A stretch of 14,121 nucleotides of DNA. Source: Balneolia bacterium (lineage in GTDB: Bacteria; Bacteroidota; Rhodothermia; Balneolales; Cyclonatronaceae). Location of the stretch: the NCBI GenBank assembly GCA_003567135.1, contig PXAI01000059.1, positions 1-14,121 of the forward strand. The letters run 5' to 3'. A model generated the notes under the pieces. It was given only the letters and a program-made list of their open reading frames with translations, was not told the origin of the DNA and ran no database searches. A program made the translations under genes and the position numbers. Shown in pieces: positions 1 to 7,453 of this stretch; position 1 is the stretch's first letter, and each line of letters begins with the position of its first letter.

Positions 1-15
1 CCGGCATCTCCACTT
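1..15 (+). tRNA. Possible 3' end of a tRNA-like RNA (tRNA-Ala or tmRNA), partial
   Basis: The first bases read CCGGCATCTCCACT. This fits the 3' side of a T-stem (CCGG) followed by a 7-nt acceptor strand CATCTCC and discriminator A. The acceptor strand would place a U at position 70, which is the G3:U70 identity element of tRNA-Ala and of the tRNA-like domain of tmRNA (ssrA). No CCA is encoded. A strong terminator starts four bases later, as expected for a stand-alone RNA gene. Only the last dozen or so bases are in the window, so the identity is an inference. It could also be the end of an unrelated transcript. Confidence 0.35.
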
Positions 16-18
16 TTT

Positions 19-56
19 AAGGCTTTGTGAACTTCGGTTTGCAAAGCCTTTTTTAT
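19..56 (+). terminator. Rho-independent terminator with UUCG tetraloop
   Basis: AAGGCTTTGTGAAC (19-32) pairs with GTTTGCAAAGCCTT (37-50) across a TTCG loop, giving a 14-bp stem with two G-U wobbles. A T-run (TTTTTT to 54, then ATT) follows directly. It acts on the plus strand, ending the transcript that enters from the left edge. On the minus strand the hairpin is not followed by Ts, so it is not an obvious terminator for the gene ending at 107. Confidence 0.85.
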
Positions 57-106
57 TCACAGTTTATTGCAATCAAGAGCAGCAAATCTGTGATAAAAAA
101 ATATGC

Positions 107-868
107 CTAATCCCTCATCCGGCTCCGTATTTCATCCACCTGAGCTTTGCGGGCGTCTGAATCGGGGAGGGCGTCATAGATTTGATTTGCTCTTAGCGCC
201 AAACCTGAAGGAAATGCATTGCCGGCCTCAGCAAAGGCATCCATCATAGCGGCCAGCTGATCAATATCCTCCTGTTCGGTGAAATTGTATTCAGGATGGG
301 TCTCATGCTGCTCGTTTAGCAGGCGCTCCAGCGTTTCCGCATCACCGTTTTGGGCGGCCAGAACGGCGGCACTTCCAAGTTCACGGGCGGCCATCATCAA
401 AGGATCATCATCGCCGGCAAATTGCTGCCATTCGCTTCGGTTCCGGAACAGCTCGCTTCTGCGCTCATGTAACTCGATAGCGCGGTTTCTGCTGGATTCT
501 GATCCCGTATTAACTCCGGAAAGCTCATCCTTCAGGGAAACGGCCTCTTCAACCTGATCGATTTTCTGCTCAATCAGATTTACCCGCTGTGATCTTTCGT
601 GTTCGTTCTGAATCACGGTGTTGTAGATATTATCAATCACCTGCCGGCAGCTGATGATCTCGTCGAAATTATCCTCCGGAATTTCATTACACAGATTATG
701 GCGGCTCAGAAACCAGTGATTGTTGTAGCGGCGCAGTTCCTGCTGTGCTTCCGTTTCAAGTTCCTGAAGCTGTTGCTGAAGGTTATCAAGCAGACGCGAA
801 TCATCTTCAGCAAAAATAAAAACCGGCGTTAAGCAGATTAGCAGCGTAGTTGTAAAGTACTTCATCAT
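107..868 (-). CDS. Secreted coiled-coil protein of unknown function
   Basis: This is a 253-aa protein I do not recognise. It begins with a signal peptide (MMKYFTTTLLICLTPVFIFA, likely cut before EDD), so it should be exported to the periplasm or beyond. The mature part is very hydrophilic and probably almost all helical. Residues ~25-45 and ~85-115 are rich in Gln/Glu/Leu with heptad-like spacing, suggesting coiled coils. Two cysteines (about residues 60 and 74) could form a disulfide. The C-terminal third contains an Ala-rich helical stretch (ARELGSAAVLAAQNGDAETL) that resembles a TPR/Sel1-like helix pair, but no clear repeat family can be named. It begins 4 nt after the stop of the upstream gene (873-1907), so the two are almost certainly co-transcribed and may be translationally coupled. 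Two successive ATGs start it; either may be used. No Shine-Dalgarno is visible. Confidence 0.8.
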   Translation of the reverse strand: MMKYFTTTLLICLTPVFIFAEDDSRLLDNLQQQLQELETEAQQELRRYNNHWFLSRHNLCNEIPEDNFDEIISCRQVIDNIYNTVIQNEHERSQRVNLIEQKIDQVEEAVSLKDELSGVNTGSESSRNRAIELHERRSELFRNRSEWQQFAGDDDPLMMAARELGSAAVLAAQNGDAETLERLLNEQHETHPEYNFTEQEDIDQLAAMMDAFAEAGNAFPSGLALRANQIYDALPDSDARKAQVDEIRSRMRD

Positions 869-872
869 AATT

Positions 873-1907
873 CTAAAATCTGACAGTTAAGCGGATTCCG
901 GGTGCGTTGTGTCTGAAATCGTAGTCAGGGCTTACCTGCCACGCTATTGAGCTTCTGATATCATGCAGCTCACGCTCGTACCCTCTTCTCCGGTCACGTT
1001 GCTCACTCAGGCCTCTGTTCATCGTACGAATGGTACCGTAGCTGGTGTAGGCAAGCAGCACGCCTGCAGCAATTGCGGCAACGCCAATTGCCATATAGGT
1101 TTCTTTGTCTTCATTATCATCGGGCAGGGTTTGTGAATATAAAAACAATCCTGTTCCGCCGCCGCCAAGTGCACCGAGATAAAACAATCCTGAGAACGTG
1201 GCTCTGGATCGTCGTCTTTCCAGATAGCTGATATTCTCATCAACGGCGGCGATTCTGGTTTCCACCCTGGATATCTGATCGGCTGCATTAAGCGCATCAA
1301 TTCTGCGGTTCGCCTCATCACGATTTACGCCATCCGGAAAGTTGTTGAGATAGGTACGGTATGCAGGCCGCGTATCGGTTTCGGCGGCTTCCTGAAAATT
1401 GACGTTATCAAGCAGGATTTTCAGTTCATCGGCGTAGGTTCCGTCCGGAAAGTTTCGCAGATAGATATCAATATGCCGGGGAGACTCTGTTTCTACCGCG
1501 ATTTCGTAAAGTTCGTCTTCGCGGCTCATTCCAACGGCTTCCTCAGCACGCCTGAGAAGTAACGAATTAATCTCTCCGACTCCCTCCCGGATATACTGAT
1601 GACTTGCCGGTGCGCTATCCAGAAACTCCTCAAGACGCTCAATCGCGCCATTTACCTGATTGAGCTGCTGAAGAGCGCGGCCTTCGTAAAACAGCGAGGT
1701 GGGGGATATCTCCTGATCAGCATCCCGTTTTTCCTGAACGAGCTGAATCACCAGATCGAAATTCTGATCATTGTAAGCCATCCGGATTTCCTCTGCGGGT
1801 TCTGAAAAATGCGAAATCAGGCCGTTGTGCAGATTTGCGGCGTGAGAGTTTAACGCGGTCAGCACAAAAAAAGCGCAGAACAGCGTCAGGGGCCGATAAT
1901 TAAACAT
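873..1907 (-). CDS. Exported TPR-like protein with a C-terminal membrane hairpin
   Basis: This 344-aa protein has a signal peptide (residues 1-23, ending NSHA). A helical region follows (~35-205) that looks like tetratricopeptide-type repeats. Its clearest sign is a duplicated motif, YLRNFPDG at ~149 and YLNNFPDG at ~186, each followed by a charged helix. A short coiled coil (~210-233) leads into two hydrophobic segments (~237-257, glycine-rich, and ~271-290) separated by an acidic loop (PDDNEDKET), then another charged helix. The protein ends in alternating hydrophobic residues, IRLTVRF, with a terminal Phe as in many outer-membrane proteins. It is the first gene of a two-gene unit with the exported protein at 107-868. 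The architecture suggests an envelope-associated scaffold, but no function can be assigned. A domain of the barrel type is too short to be supported. Confidence 0.8.
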   Translation of the reverse strand: MFNYRPLTLFCAFFVLTALNSHAANLHNGLISHFSEPAEEIRMAYNDQNFDLVIQLVQEKRDADQEISPTSLFYEGRALQQLNQVNGAIERLEEFLDSAPASHQYIREGVGEINSLLLRRAEEAVGMSREDELYEIAVETESPRHIDIYLRNFPDGTYADELKILLDNVNFQEAAETDTRPAYRTYLNNFPDGVNRDEANRRIDALNAADQISRVETRIAAVDENISYLERRRSRATFSGLFYLGALGGGGTGLFLYSQTLPDDNEDKETYMAIGVAAIAAGVLLAYTSYGTIRTMNRGLSEQRDRRRGYERELHDIRSSIAWQVSPDYDFRHNAPGIRLTVRF

Positions 1908-2006
1908 GTGCGAAGAGTAATGAGTTGTAACCGTAGTAAATATGCAAGGAATATAGCTAAATCAAATTCATAATTGAAAACAGATATATACGTGTAACTA
2001 TCGGAG

Positions 2007-2016
2007 CGCTGCAGCG
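2007..2016. repeat. Short perfect palindrome between divergent genes
   Basis: CGCTGCAGCG is a perfect 10-bp palindrome midway between the divergent starts at 1907 and 2066. The position would suit an operator, but it is short and no regulator is encoded beside it. Otherwise the 158-nt gap holds AT-rich sequence without a clear promoter consensus. Confidence 0.2.
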
Positions 2017-2065
2017 TAAGCATATCATGTTGGCAGACAATTAATAACAAACCTGTTGATCTGAT

Positions 2066-2515
2066 ATGAAATCGATAAGAACAGAAATTTTAATAGATGC
2101 GCCGAAAGAGAATGTGTGGCGGATCCTCACCGATTTCCAGAAATATCCTGAATGGAATCCGTTTATTCGCTCATTTAAGGGAGGGATCGAAGAGGGTGGA
2201 CGTTTTGCTGTATCTATTCAGCAGCCCGGCAAGAAGCCAATGACGTTCAAGCCCCGTTGCCTCGTTTTGCGGAAGGATGAAGAGTTCAGATGGCTGGGAC
2301 ATCTTTTCATAAAAGGATTATTCGATGGCGAGCACATTTTCCGGCTTGAGGAAACCCCGGAAGGGAAGACCAATCTCATCCACTGTGAAAATTTCAGCGG
2401 TATTCTGGTTCCGTTGCTTTGGAAACAGCTTGATACAGCAACCAGGGCAGGATTTGAAGAGATGAATAAAGCGCTGAAGACCAGGGCTGAAGCGGAACTT
2501 GCCGAAGTTGCCTGA
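2066..2515 (+). CDS. SRPBCC-fold (START/Bet v1-like) protein
   Basis: This 149-aa cytoplasmic protein has the SRPBCC fold, a hydrophobic-ligand-binding helix-grip fold (polyketide cyclase/dehydrase-like group). The N-terminal strand IRTEILIDAPKENVWRILTD is followed by FQKYPEWNPFI, the hallmark of this family (strand, then VW..L.D...YP.WNP). The C-terminal long helix is LWKQLDTATRAGFEEMNKALKTRAEA. The length is normal for a single-domain member. There is no signal peptide or catalytic signature, so the ligand and role (lipid binding, cyclase-like, or stress-related) are unknown. It is transcribed alone, divergent from 873-1907 and convergent with the T9SS protein, and ends just before a shared terminator. 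The start is the only ATG fitting the first beta-strand; no Shine-Dalgarno is evident. Confidence 0.9.
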   Translation: MKSIRTEILIDAPKENVWRILTDFQKYPEWNPFIRSFKGGIEEGGRFAVSIQQPGKKPMTFKPRCLVLRKDEEFRWLGHLFIKGLFDGEHIFRLEETPEGKTNLIHCENFSGILVPLLWKQLDTATRAGFEEMNKALKTRAEAELAEVA

Positions 2516-2550
2516 TGATTCTGAAGCCGGTGTTGGGGAAGGCGCCGGTA

Positions 2551-2591
2551 AAAAAAACAGCGTCAATCCGTAAGGACGACGCTGTTTTTTT
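2551..2591. terminator. Bidirectional rho-independent terminator
   Basis: AAAAAAACAGCGTC (2551-2564) and GACGCTGTTTTTTT (2578-2591) form a perfect 14-bp inverted repeat with a 13-nt loop. The outer A/T-tract gives a U-run in both directions. It sits between the convergent SRPBCC gene (ending 2515) and the T9SS cargo gene (ending 2611), so it can end both transcripts. Confidence 0.92.
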
Positions 2592-2610
2592 GTTTATGGA
2601 TATGGGATTT

Positions 2611-5600
2611 TTACTTAACCAGCATCATTTTGCGGGTTTCCACAAAGTTGCCGGCGCGGATTCTGTACAAATACACACCGCTCGAGAGAGCCGATGCGTC
2701 GAAAGTGGTTACATAACGGCCCGGCTGCTGATGCGAATTCACCAGTACCGCTACACGCTGTCCGATTGAGTTGAACACTTCCAGCGTAACGTCAGCTGCT
2801 TCTGAAAGCTCATAACCGATTTGCGTGGCCGGGTTGAACGGGTTCGGGTAGTTTTGTGACAGTGAAAATGCACGCGGTAAATCGCTTGCAGGATCAGCGC
2901 TTGTGGATGCAGGAATTACCTGGACTACAAAGCGTGAAACTGATTTTTCTGCATCGAGCGTAAGCTGCTCAGGTGCGATCGGCGGATTTTCATTGATTCG
3001 TTCGGCGGTGTGGTTAAAGTGAAGCTCTTCATTGCGCGCATTCACTTTTTCGCCGGTTACCAGATCTACGAGGTAGAGCTGCCATTCTTCAGGAATATTG
3101 TTCAGGTCTGCGCTGAGGCTGAACTCGCCGCTGAAGTTTACGATATCGAGCCCGAGCGGAAGCTCCAGCATATCATCCAGATCTACCGGCCGTGAATCGA
3201 CTACTTTCAGCACAGGCTCGCCAAATTTCTCGCCAATTACGGATAGCGTTGCCGTGGTGTGGTTCAGGGAGCGCATTTTGGTAAGATCGTACCGATCCCA
3301 GCCATGGCCCGCATCCTCATCAAATACTACGCGTACAGAGTGATCTTTCAGGGTGGCGCCGGCTTCGTTTGTGCCGGTCAGTTTCAGGTTTACAAATGCC
3401 GGATCATTCGCGCGGGGGGATGAAGATCCCTGATCCATTACTACGGTCCCGTCGCTTGATTTTTCGGCAAAGTACCCCTGGAAAGGTGCGATCACGGTTG
3501 TAGGAACAAACTGTGCCGTAACGTGATCCCAAACCAGCACATCAGCCTGAATCGGCCCGCTGATATCGGCTCTGTCCAGATTACCTGTAAACGGGTTGCC
3601 GAGCAGCGTGAAGTCATTGTTTTCATTCAGCGATTGTTCAACGGCATCGGTTGGGGTAAGTCCGGTTGTGTGCAGATCAAACGGTAACGGATTCACAAAC
3701 TGGCCGGGATTTCCGAAGTAGAACCAGATGAACCCTTTTCCGCTGCTGACTGAAGAATTTACGGAGGATGGGACGGTCCAGCCGGGATGCGTTGCTGAGC
3801 CGTCGGGGGCAACATCATCAAAGAAATAGAAGTTTGATGCGCCGGCTTCATATCCGGTAACGCCGTAGTAGGCATCAATTCCGGGTACCCCCTGAATCTG
3901 GTTGGCCGCGGCGAGTTCTCTGATCCGGATTTTATCAGCCGGCAGAGCGAGCATATTCCATCCGGCAAAGGTCATTTCACGCACTTCCGTTTCATGAATA
4001 CCCGCGCTCGCCAGGAAAAGCTTCAGATCCGATCCGCTTCCGGCGAGTCGCTCAACGTAGAATCCAAGCTTGATTTCGCCGGAATATCCATTCAGGTCAA
4101 CAGTATAGCTTTCGCCCATTCCGGGGATAGCGTCGCCTTCGGAGCCCTTCAGCTCAAAAAGGATATTGCTGTCTGACCAGGTCTGGCCGTTATCGGTGGA
4201 AATAACCACTGCAAAATGATCGCCGGGCTCTAAAGCGGCGGGTTCGCCTGAAGCCCATGCCGTTAGCCCGAGATCGAACTTAAGCAGCGGGCTTCCGCCG
4301 ATTTCATCAAGGTCGATGGATGGCGAAATGATCCACCATTTTAGTGGCGGATAGTTTGAACCGGATACGAACAGGTTGGCCCGCGCTGCGCTGCCGTTAT
4401 CCGCACTGTCATAGTATTCATCTACAACCCACCTGTTGAAATTATTTCCTGAAGGCCAGGCTTCAAACGAGGTTGAACTGCTGAGCTGGCCATATTCAAT
4501 TGCCCAGCCCGCCGGAGGAACCGTTTCGAAATCCTCCCTGAAAAATGCGCGTACAGTTTGATCAATGCCGATTCCTGTTAGCATAACCGTTGCGGATTCC
4601 ACAGATCCGTCGTTGTAGGCAACATCCAGCTGAGCCTCTTTACCGGTAAGGGTTTGAGGCGAAAAAGAAACTTCAAACGTCATGGATTCGCCGAATTCGA
4701 GACCCTGAGGCGCAAATCCGGTAATGGAGAAGTTATCAGCATTCACGCCGGAGATTCCGGCCGTAAGTACGTCGAGCGTGCCGCCGGAATTGTTGCTGAT
4801 TCTGAATGTATGCGAGCTGGTGCCACCAATCTCTACTTCGCCAAAATCGTATGATGTGTGCGGATTGATGGAGAAATCGGGCGTATCCGGCATTGTTCCG
4901 GCCTGGAGGTTATCAATGTCGAGGAAAACTTCGCCACTCGCCCATTCGGCCATAATTCCAAACAGCAAGGTTTCATTTTCGTAACCGGTAAGATCAACAT
5001 CAATTTGCCGGTAATCCAGTCCGGTGATGTGATCCGCCGGATCGTAGGTCCAGATGGTATCGAATGTATCGCCAAAATCTGTGCTGATGACCGCTGTAAA
5101 GTTGATGCTTGTGGCATCACCGGGAGTTGGAGCTACCACGTAATCTTCAAAATTGACGATTCTGTAGTAGAACGACATTTCCGGCTCATCGCCAAGCTCT
5201 ACAAAAGAGGTAGTGAACGAGGCTGACTGAAACGCGGCGCGATCATCGAATAATCTGGTAAAACGGTGGCTGTCATCAATACCGCCAAATGTTCTTACCT
5301 GAAATGTTCCGGTCCATCCATCAGGTATTTGCCGTGAGGCAACTGACTCGAAATCCTCAAAAAGGAAATCTGTGAAAATAGCATCCACGATATTTGCTGA
5401 AACCTGCACCGGATAGCTTGGGCGGTCAACATCGTTTGTTGCAAGAGAAAAAGAGGTGGAATAATAACCCGGTGTTAGTCCGGCTGAATTCAGTTCCACG
5501 GTAATGGTTCTGGTTTCTCCCGGGGGAACTGTTACGGGAAGTCCGCTTACGTTAAGCGTGCTTCCGGCCAGTCCGAGGCCTAAAGTAAGAGGCTCTCCGC

Positions 5601-6381
5601 CAATATTGCCGATCTCAAGCGTGCGGGTTGAGCTTCCGAGGTTGAAAACGGCGTCGAAATGCATCGTGGTCGTGGCAAAAATTCCGGCTCCGGCAGGCTG
5701 ATAAATTTCCGGCCCCTGAATTAAATCGAGTAGCACGGCACACTGATCTTCCGCCTCATGCTGGAACGCGATATAGATATTCATGCCCTCATATGCAGAC
5801 AAATCGACCGTATACTGGGTCCACTGATTCGGAAGGGTTGCAATGGTAAAAACATCATCTTTGAAGTCCTCTAAGTTTCTTCCGGTGGTGGAAACATAAA
5901 ACGTTAGCGGATCGAAAAATCCGGCACAAATCGAACGGCTGTAAAACGTGAGCGTATTGTCGGATTCGGTGACCTGAAGCCTTGGCGTGATCAGCCAGTT
6001 ATCGGCAACAAGCGGGCCGGTTTCCTGCAGCCAGGAAGCTGACTGAGCAATAAAATCGCCGCTGAACGCCCCTACAGACGGAGTATTTCTGAACCAGGAT
6101 TGGCCGGTCTGATCCGTTTCCGGATGTCTGCTCCATCCCGCAGGAGGAAAGACGTTGTCTGAAAAATCTTCATCAAGCTGCAGCGATGAAGAATTCAGTG
6201 TGGTGTGTATATGCTCCTGATTTTGAAGGAGTACCGGAGCCCGGTTGTTCCAATCTTCAATTCGCTGGTCCGTAGCCGTATGATCATTTTTTTGAGCATG
6301 CAGAGGAGTTGTAAAAAGTAAAACACATATTAAAAGTATCCCTGAAACTACCCCTGGTGCTTTTTTAACTGTTGTATTCAT
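2611..6381 (-). CDS. Giant secreted T9SS cargo protein with three cleaved-adhesin (choice-of-anchor J) domains
   Basis: This 1256-aa protein is predicted to be secreted by the type IX system. It has a signal peptide at 1-29 (hydrophobic VVSGILLICVLLFTTPLHA). Three jelly-roll modules of the cleaved-adhesin/choice-of-anchor J type each open with an EDF-x(5-8)-P-x-GW motif: ~68-228 (DEDFSDNVFPPAGW), ~338-492 (FEDFESVASRQIPDGW) and ~612-795 (REDFETVPPAGW). Between them are two Ig-like modules: one at ~230-333, and a choice-of-anchor D/ASH type at ~500-605 (YDFGEVEIGGTSSHTFRISN). Residues ~800-1150 form a beta-rich region I cannot name. The end (~1171-1256) is a classic T9SS type A sorting domain (SLSQNYPNPFNPATQI, SSGVYLYRI, final KMMLVK) that directs outer-membrane passage and cell-surface attachment or release. 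No protease or glycosidase active site is visible, so an adhesin or surface-structural role is most likely. It is monocistronic, with the terminator just past its stop and a long AT-rich leader region upstream. Confidence 0.9.
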   Translation of the reverse strand: MNTTVKKAPGVVSGILLICVLLFTTPLHAQKNDHTATDQRIEDWNNRAPVLLQNQEHIHTTLNSSSLQLDEDFSDNVFPPAGWSRHPETDQTGQSWFRNTPSVGAFSGDFIAQSASWLQETGPLVADNWLITPRLQVTESDNTLTFYSRSICAGFFDPLTFYVSTTGRNLEDFKDDVFTIATLPNQWTQYTVDLSAYEGMNIYIAFQHEAEDQCAVLLDLIQGPEIYQPAGAGIFATTTMHFDAVFNLGSSTRTLEIGNIGGEPLTLGLGLAGSTLNVSGLPVTVPPGETRTITVELNSAGLTPGYYSTSFSLATNDVDRPSYPVQVSANIVDAIFTDFLFEDFESVASRQIPDGWTGTFQVRTFGGIDDSHRFTRLFDDRAAFQSASFTTSFVELGDEPEMSFYYRIVNFEDYVVAPTPGDATSINFTAVISTDFGDTFDTIWTYDPADHITGLDYRQIDVDLTGYENETLLFGIMAEWASGEVFLDIDNLQAGTMPDTPDFSINPHTSYDFGEVEIGGTSSHTFRISNNSGGTLDVLTAGISGVNADNFSITGFAPQGLEFGESMTFEVSFSPQTLTGKEAQLDVAYNDGSVESATVMLTGIGIDQTVRAFFREDFETVPPAGWAIEYGQLSSSTSFEAWPSGNNFNRWVVDEYYDSADNGSAARANLFVSGSNYPPLKWWIISPSIDLDEIGGSPLLKFDLGLTAWASGEPAALEPGDHFAVVISTDNGQTWSDSNILFELKGSEGDAIPGMGESYTVDLNGYSGEIKLGFYVERLAGSGSDLKLFLASAGIHETEVREMTFAGWNMLALPADKIRIRELAAANQIQGVPGIDAYYGVTGYEAGASNFYFFDDVAPDGSATHPGWTVPSSVNSSVSSGKGFIWFYFGNPGQFVNPLPFDLHTTGLTPTDAVEQSLNENNDFTLLGNPFTGNLDRADISGPIQADVLVWDHVTAQFVPTTVIAPFQGYFAEKSSDGTVVMDQGSSSPRANDPAFVNLKLTGTNEAGATLKDHSVRVVFDEDAGHGWDRYDLTKMRSLNHTTATLSVIGEKFGEPVLKVVDSRPVDLDDMLELPLGLDIVNFSGEFSLSADLNNIPEEWQLYLVDLVTGEKVNARNEELHFNHTAERINENPPIAPEQLTLDAEKSVSRFVVQVIPASTSADPASDLPRAFSLSQNYPNPFNPATQIGYELSEAADVTLEVFNSIGQRVAVLVNSHQQPGRYVTTFDASALSSGVYLYRIRAGNFVETRKMMLVK

Positions 6382-6869
6382 AATCTTAATATTGGGTTTA
6401 GGTCGCTATTTCTAAGTCGAATCAGTAATAGCTGATATTTGTCCGTTCAGTTCTGATAAACTGCAAGTATTTGCCCCTCTCCGGGGATTGAGCCTCACTC
6501 TGTAAAAATGAATATCATGCTATATAAACGAACCGACTTTAAATAATCTGAAATACATAAAGAACATGAAGCTGTCTTGATAATCCAACCTTATTATTAT
6601 AATATTAAAAATAGTTAACAGATCAAAGAGAAATTAGCGTTTAGGTAAAAGCAAATAACGACATCAAGGAAGGGGCAAGAGGGGTTCTATTTGTGGGAAA
6701 ATTACTTTTTTGATCGTTTTAATGTGTGATTAGAAACGAACATTCATTTTTTTGTAGTAAAAGATAGAGCAGTTGTGAAAAGTCAGCCGTAAATACTTAA
6801 AAACCTTGAAGGGTATTTCTGAGAATTGAAGTAGATTTCGGTTTTCTTACACTCAAAATATTGCGACTT
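6382..6869. other. AT-rich intergenic region between divergent genes
   Basis: These 488 nt separate the divergent T9SS cargo gene and the VOC gene and must carry both promoters. The stretch at ~6590-6620 is extremely AT-rich (alternating TTATTATTATAATATTAA), and a T-run lies at ~6747-6754. I found no clear TAnnTTTG box with a matching upstream element on either strand, no good ORF, and no RNA gene. The length leaves room for a small RNA or a long regulated leader, but nothing positive supports one. Confidence 0.4.
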
Positions 6870-7250
6870 ATGGAACGCGTTACAGGAATCGGGGGATTTT
6901 TCTTTAAGGCGGAAAATCCTGCAGAATTATCAGAATGGTATGAGAAGCATTTTGGCATAAACCGGGTGCCCAAAACGTATGAGGAGGAATCGTGGCAGCA
7001 GGAAGCCGGCCCGACCGTTTTCGACGCTTTTGATGATTCAAACGAATTCTTCGGTCGTTTCAACAAACCGTGGATCATCAACTTTCGGGTTAATGATCTT
7101 GATGCTATGGTCGCTCAGCTAAAAAATGCAGGTATTAAAATTGAGGTTGATCCCGAAACATATCCCAACGGGCGCTTTGCTTTTCTGGCTGACCCGGAAG
7201 GGAACCCGATTCAGCTTTGGGAAGCAGCCGGAATTGACGGTGATAAATAG
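6870..7250 (+). CDS. VOC-family (glyoxalase/bleomycin-resistance fold) protein
   Basis: This 126-aa cytoplasmic protein has the vicinal oxygen chelate fold, two beta-alpha-beta-beta-beta modules. Module 1 starts at VTGIGGFFFKAENPAELSEWYEKHFGI and module 2 at WIINFRVNDLDAMVAQLKNAGI. It ends with the signature GRFAFLADPEGNPIQLWE, in which the final Glu is a usual metal ligand. The first module lacks the His at the glyoxalase I metal position, so it is not a typical GlxI. The substrate is unknown; members include dioxygenases, isomerases and resistance proteins. The start is taken as the ATG at 6870 because the fold begins two residues later. A TTG in frame at 6861 would add three residues. The gene stands alone, 203 nt before the B12-fold gene. 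Confidence 0.88.
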   Translation: MERVTGIGGFFFKAENPAELSEWYEKHFGINRVPKTYEEESWQQEAGPTVFDAFDDSNEFFGRFNKPWIINFRVNDLDAMVAQLKNAGIKIEVDPETYPNGRFAFLADPEGNPIQLWEAAGIDGDK

Positions 7251-7297
7251 TGATATAACGATATTGTATAAAGTAAGATCTTCATTCTTTATCCACA

Positions 7298-7324
7298 TAG
7301 TTTACTTCATCAAAGCGTAAACTA
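7298..7324. repeat. Hairpin downstream of the VOC gene
   Basis: TAGTTTAC (7298-7305) and GTAAACTA (7317-7324) form a perfect 8-bp stem with an 11-nt loop, 48 nt past the VOC stop. No T-run follows, so it is a weak terminator candidate or a transcript-stabilising hairpin. Confidence 0.3.
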
Positions 7325-7453
7325 CGAATGCTTCAATGCCTGAATTCCGGTTTAATATGGGATACAATCCAATTCCGCTTTTCTAATCCCCCGCTTGAAA
7401 AAATCCCGAATCAGGGCTAAACTGTCGCATCAATCTTCCTAAACTAAATTCCG

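Noticed and set aside
2515..2769. Plus-strand ORF overlapping the SRPBCC stop (TGATG)
   Set aside because: The TGATG overlap looks like translational coupling, but the frame crosses the terminator and then runs antisense through the conserved T9SS sorting domain, so it is a shadow.
6382..6869. Riboswitch or small RNA in the long AT-rich gap
   Set aside because: No conserved aptamer motif, strong hairpin with a T-run, or promoter consensus could be made out by eye.
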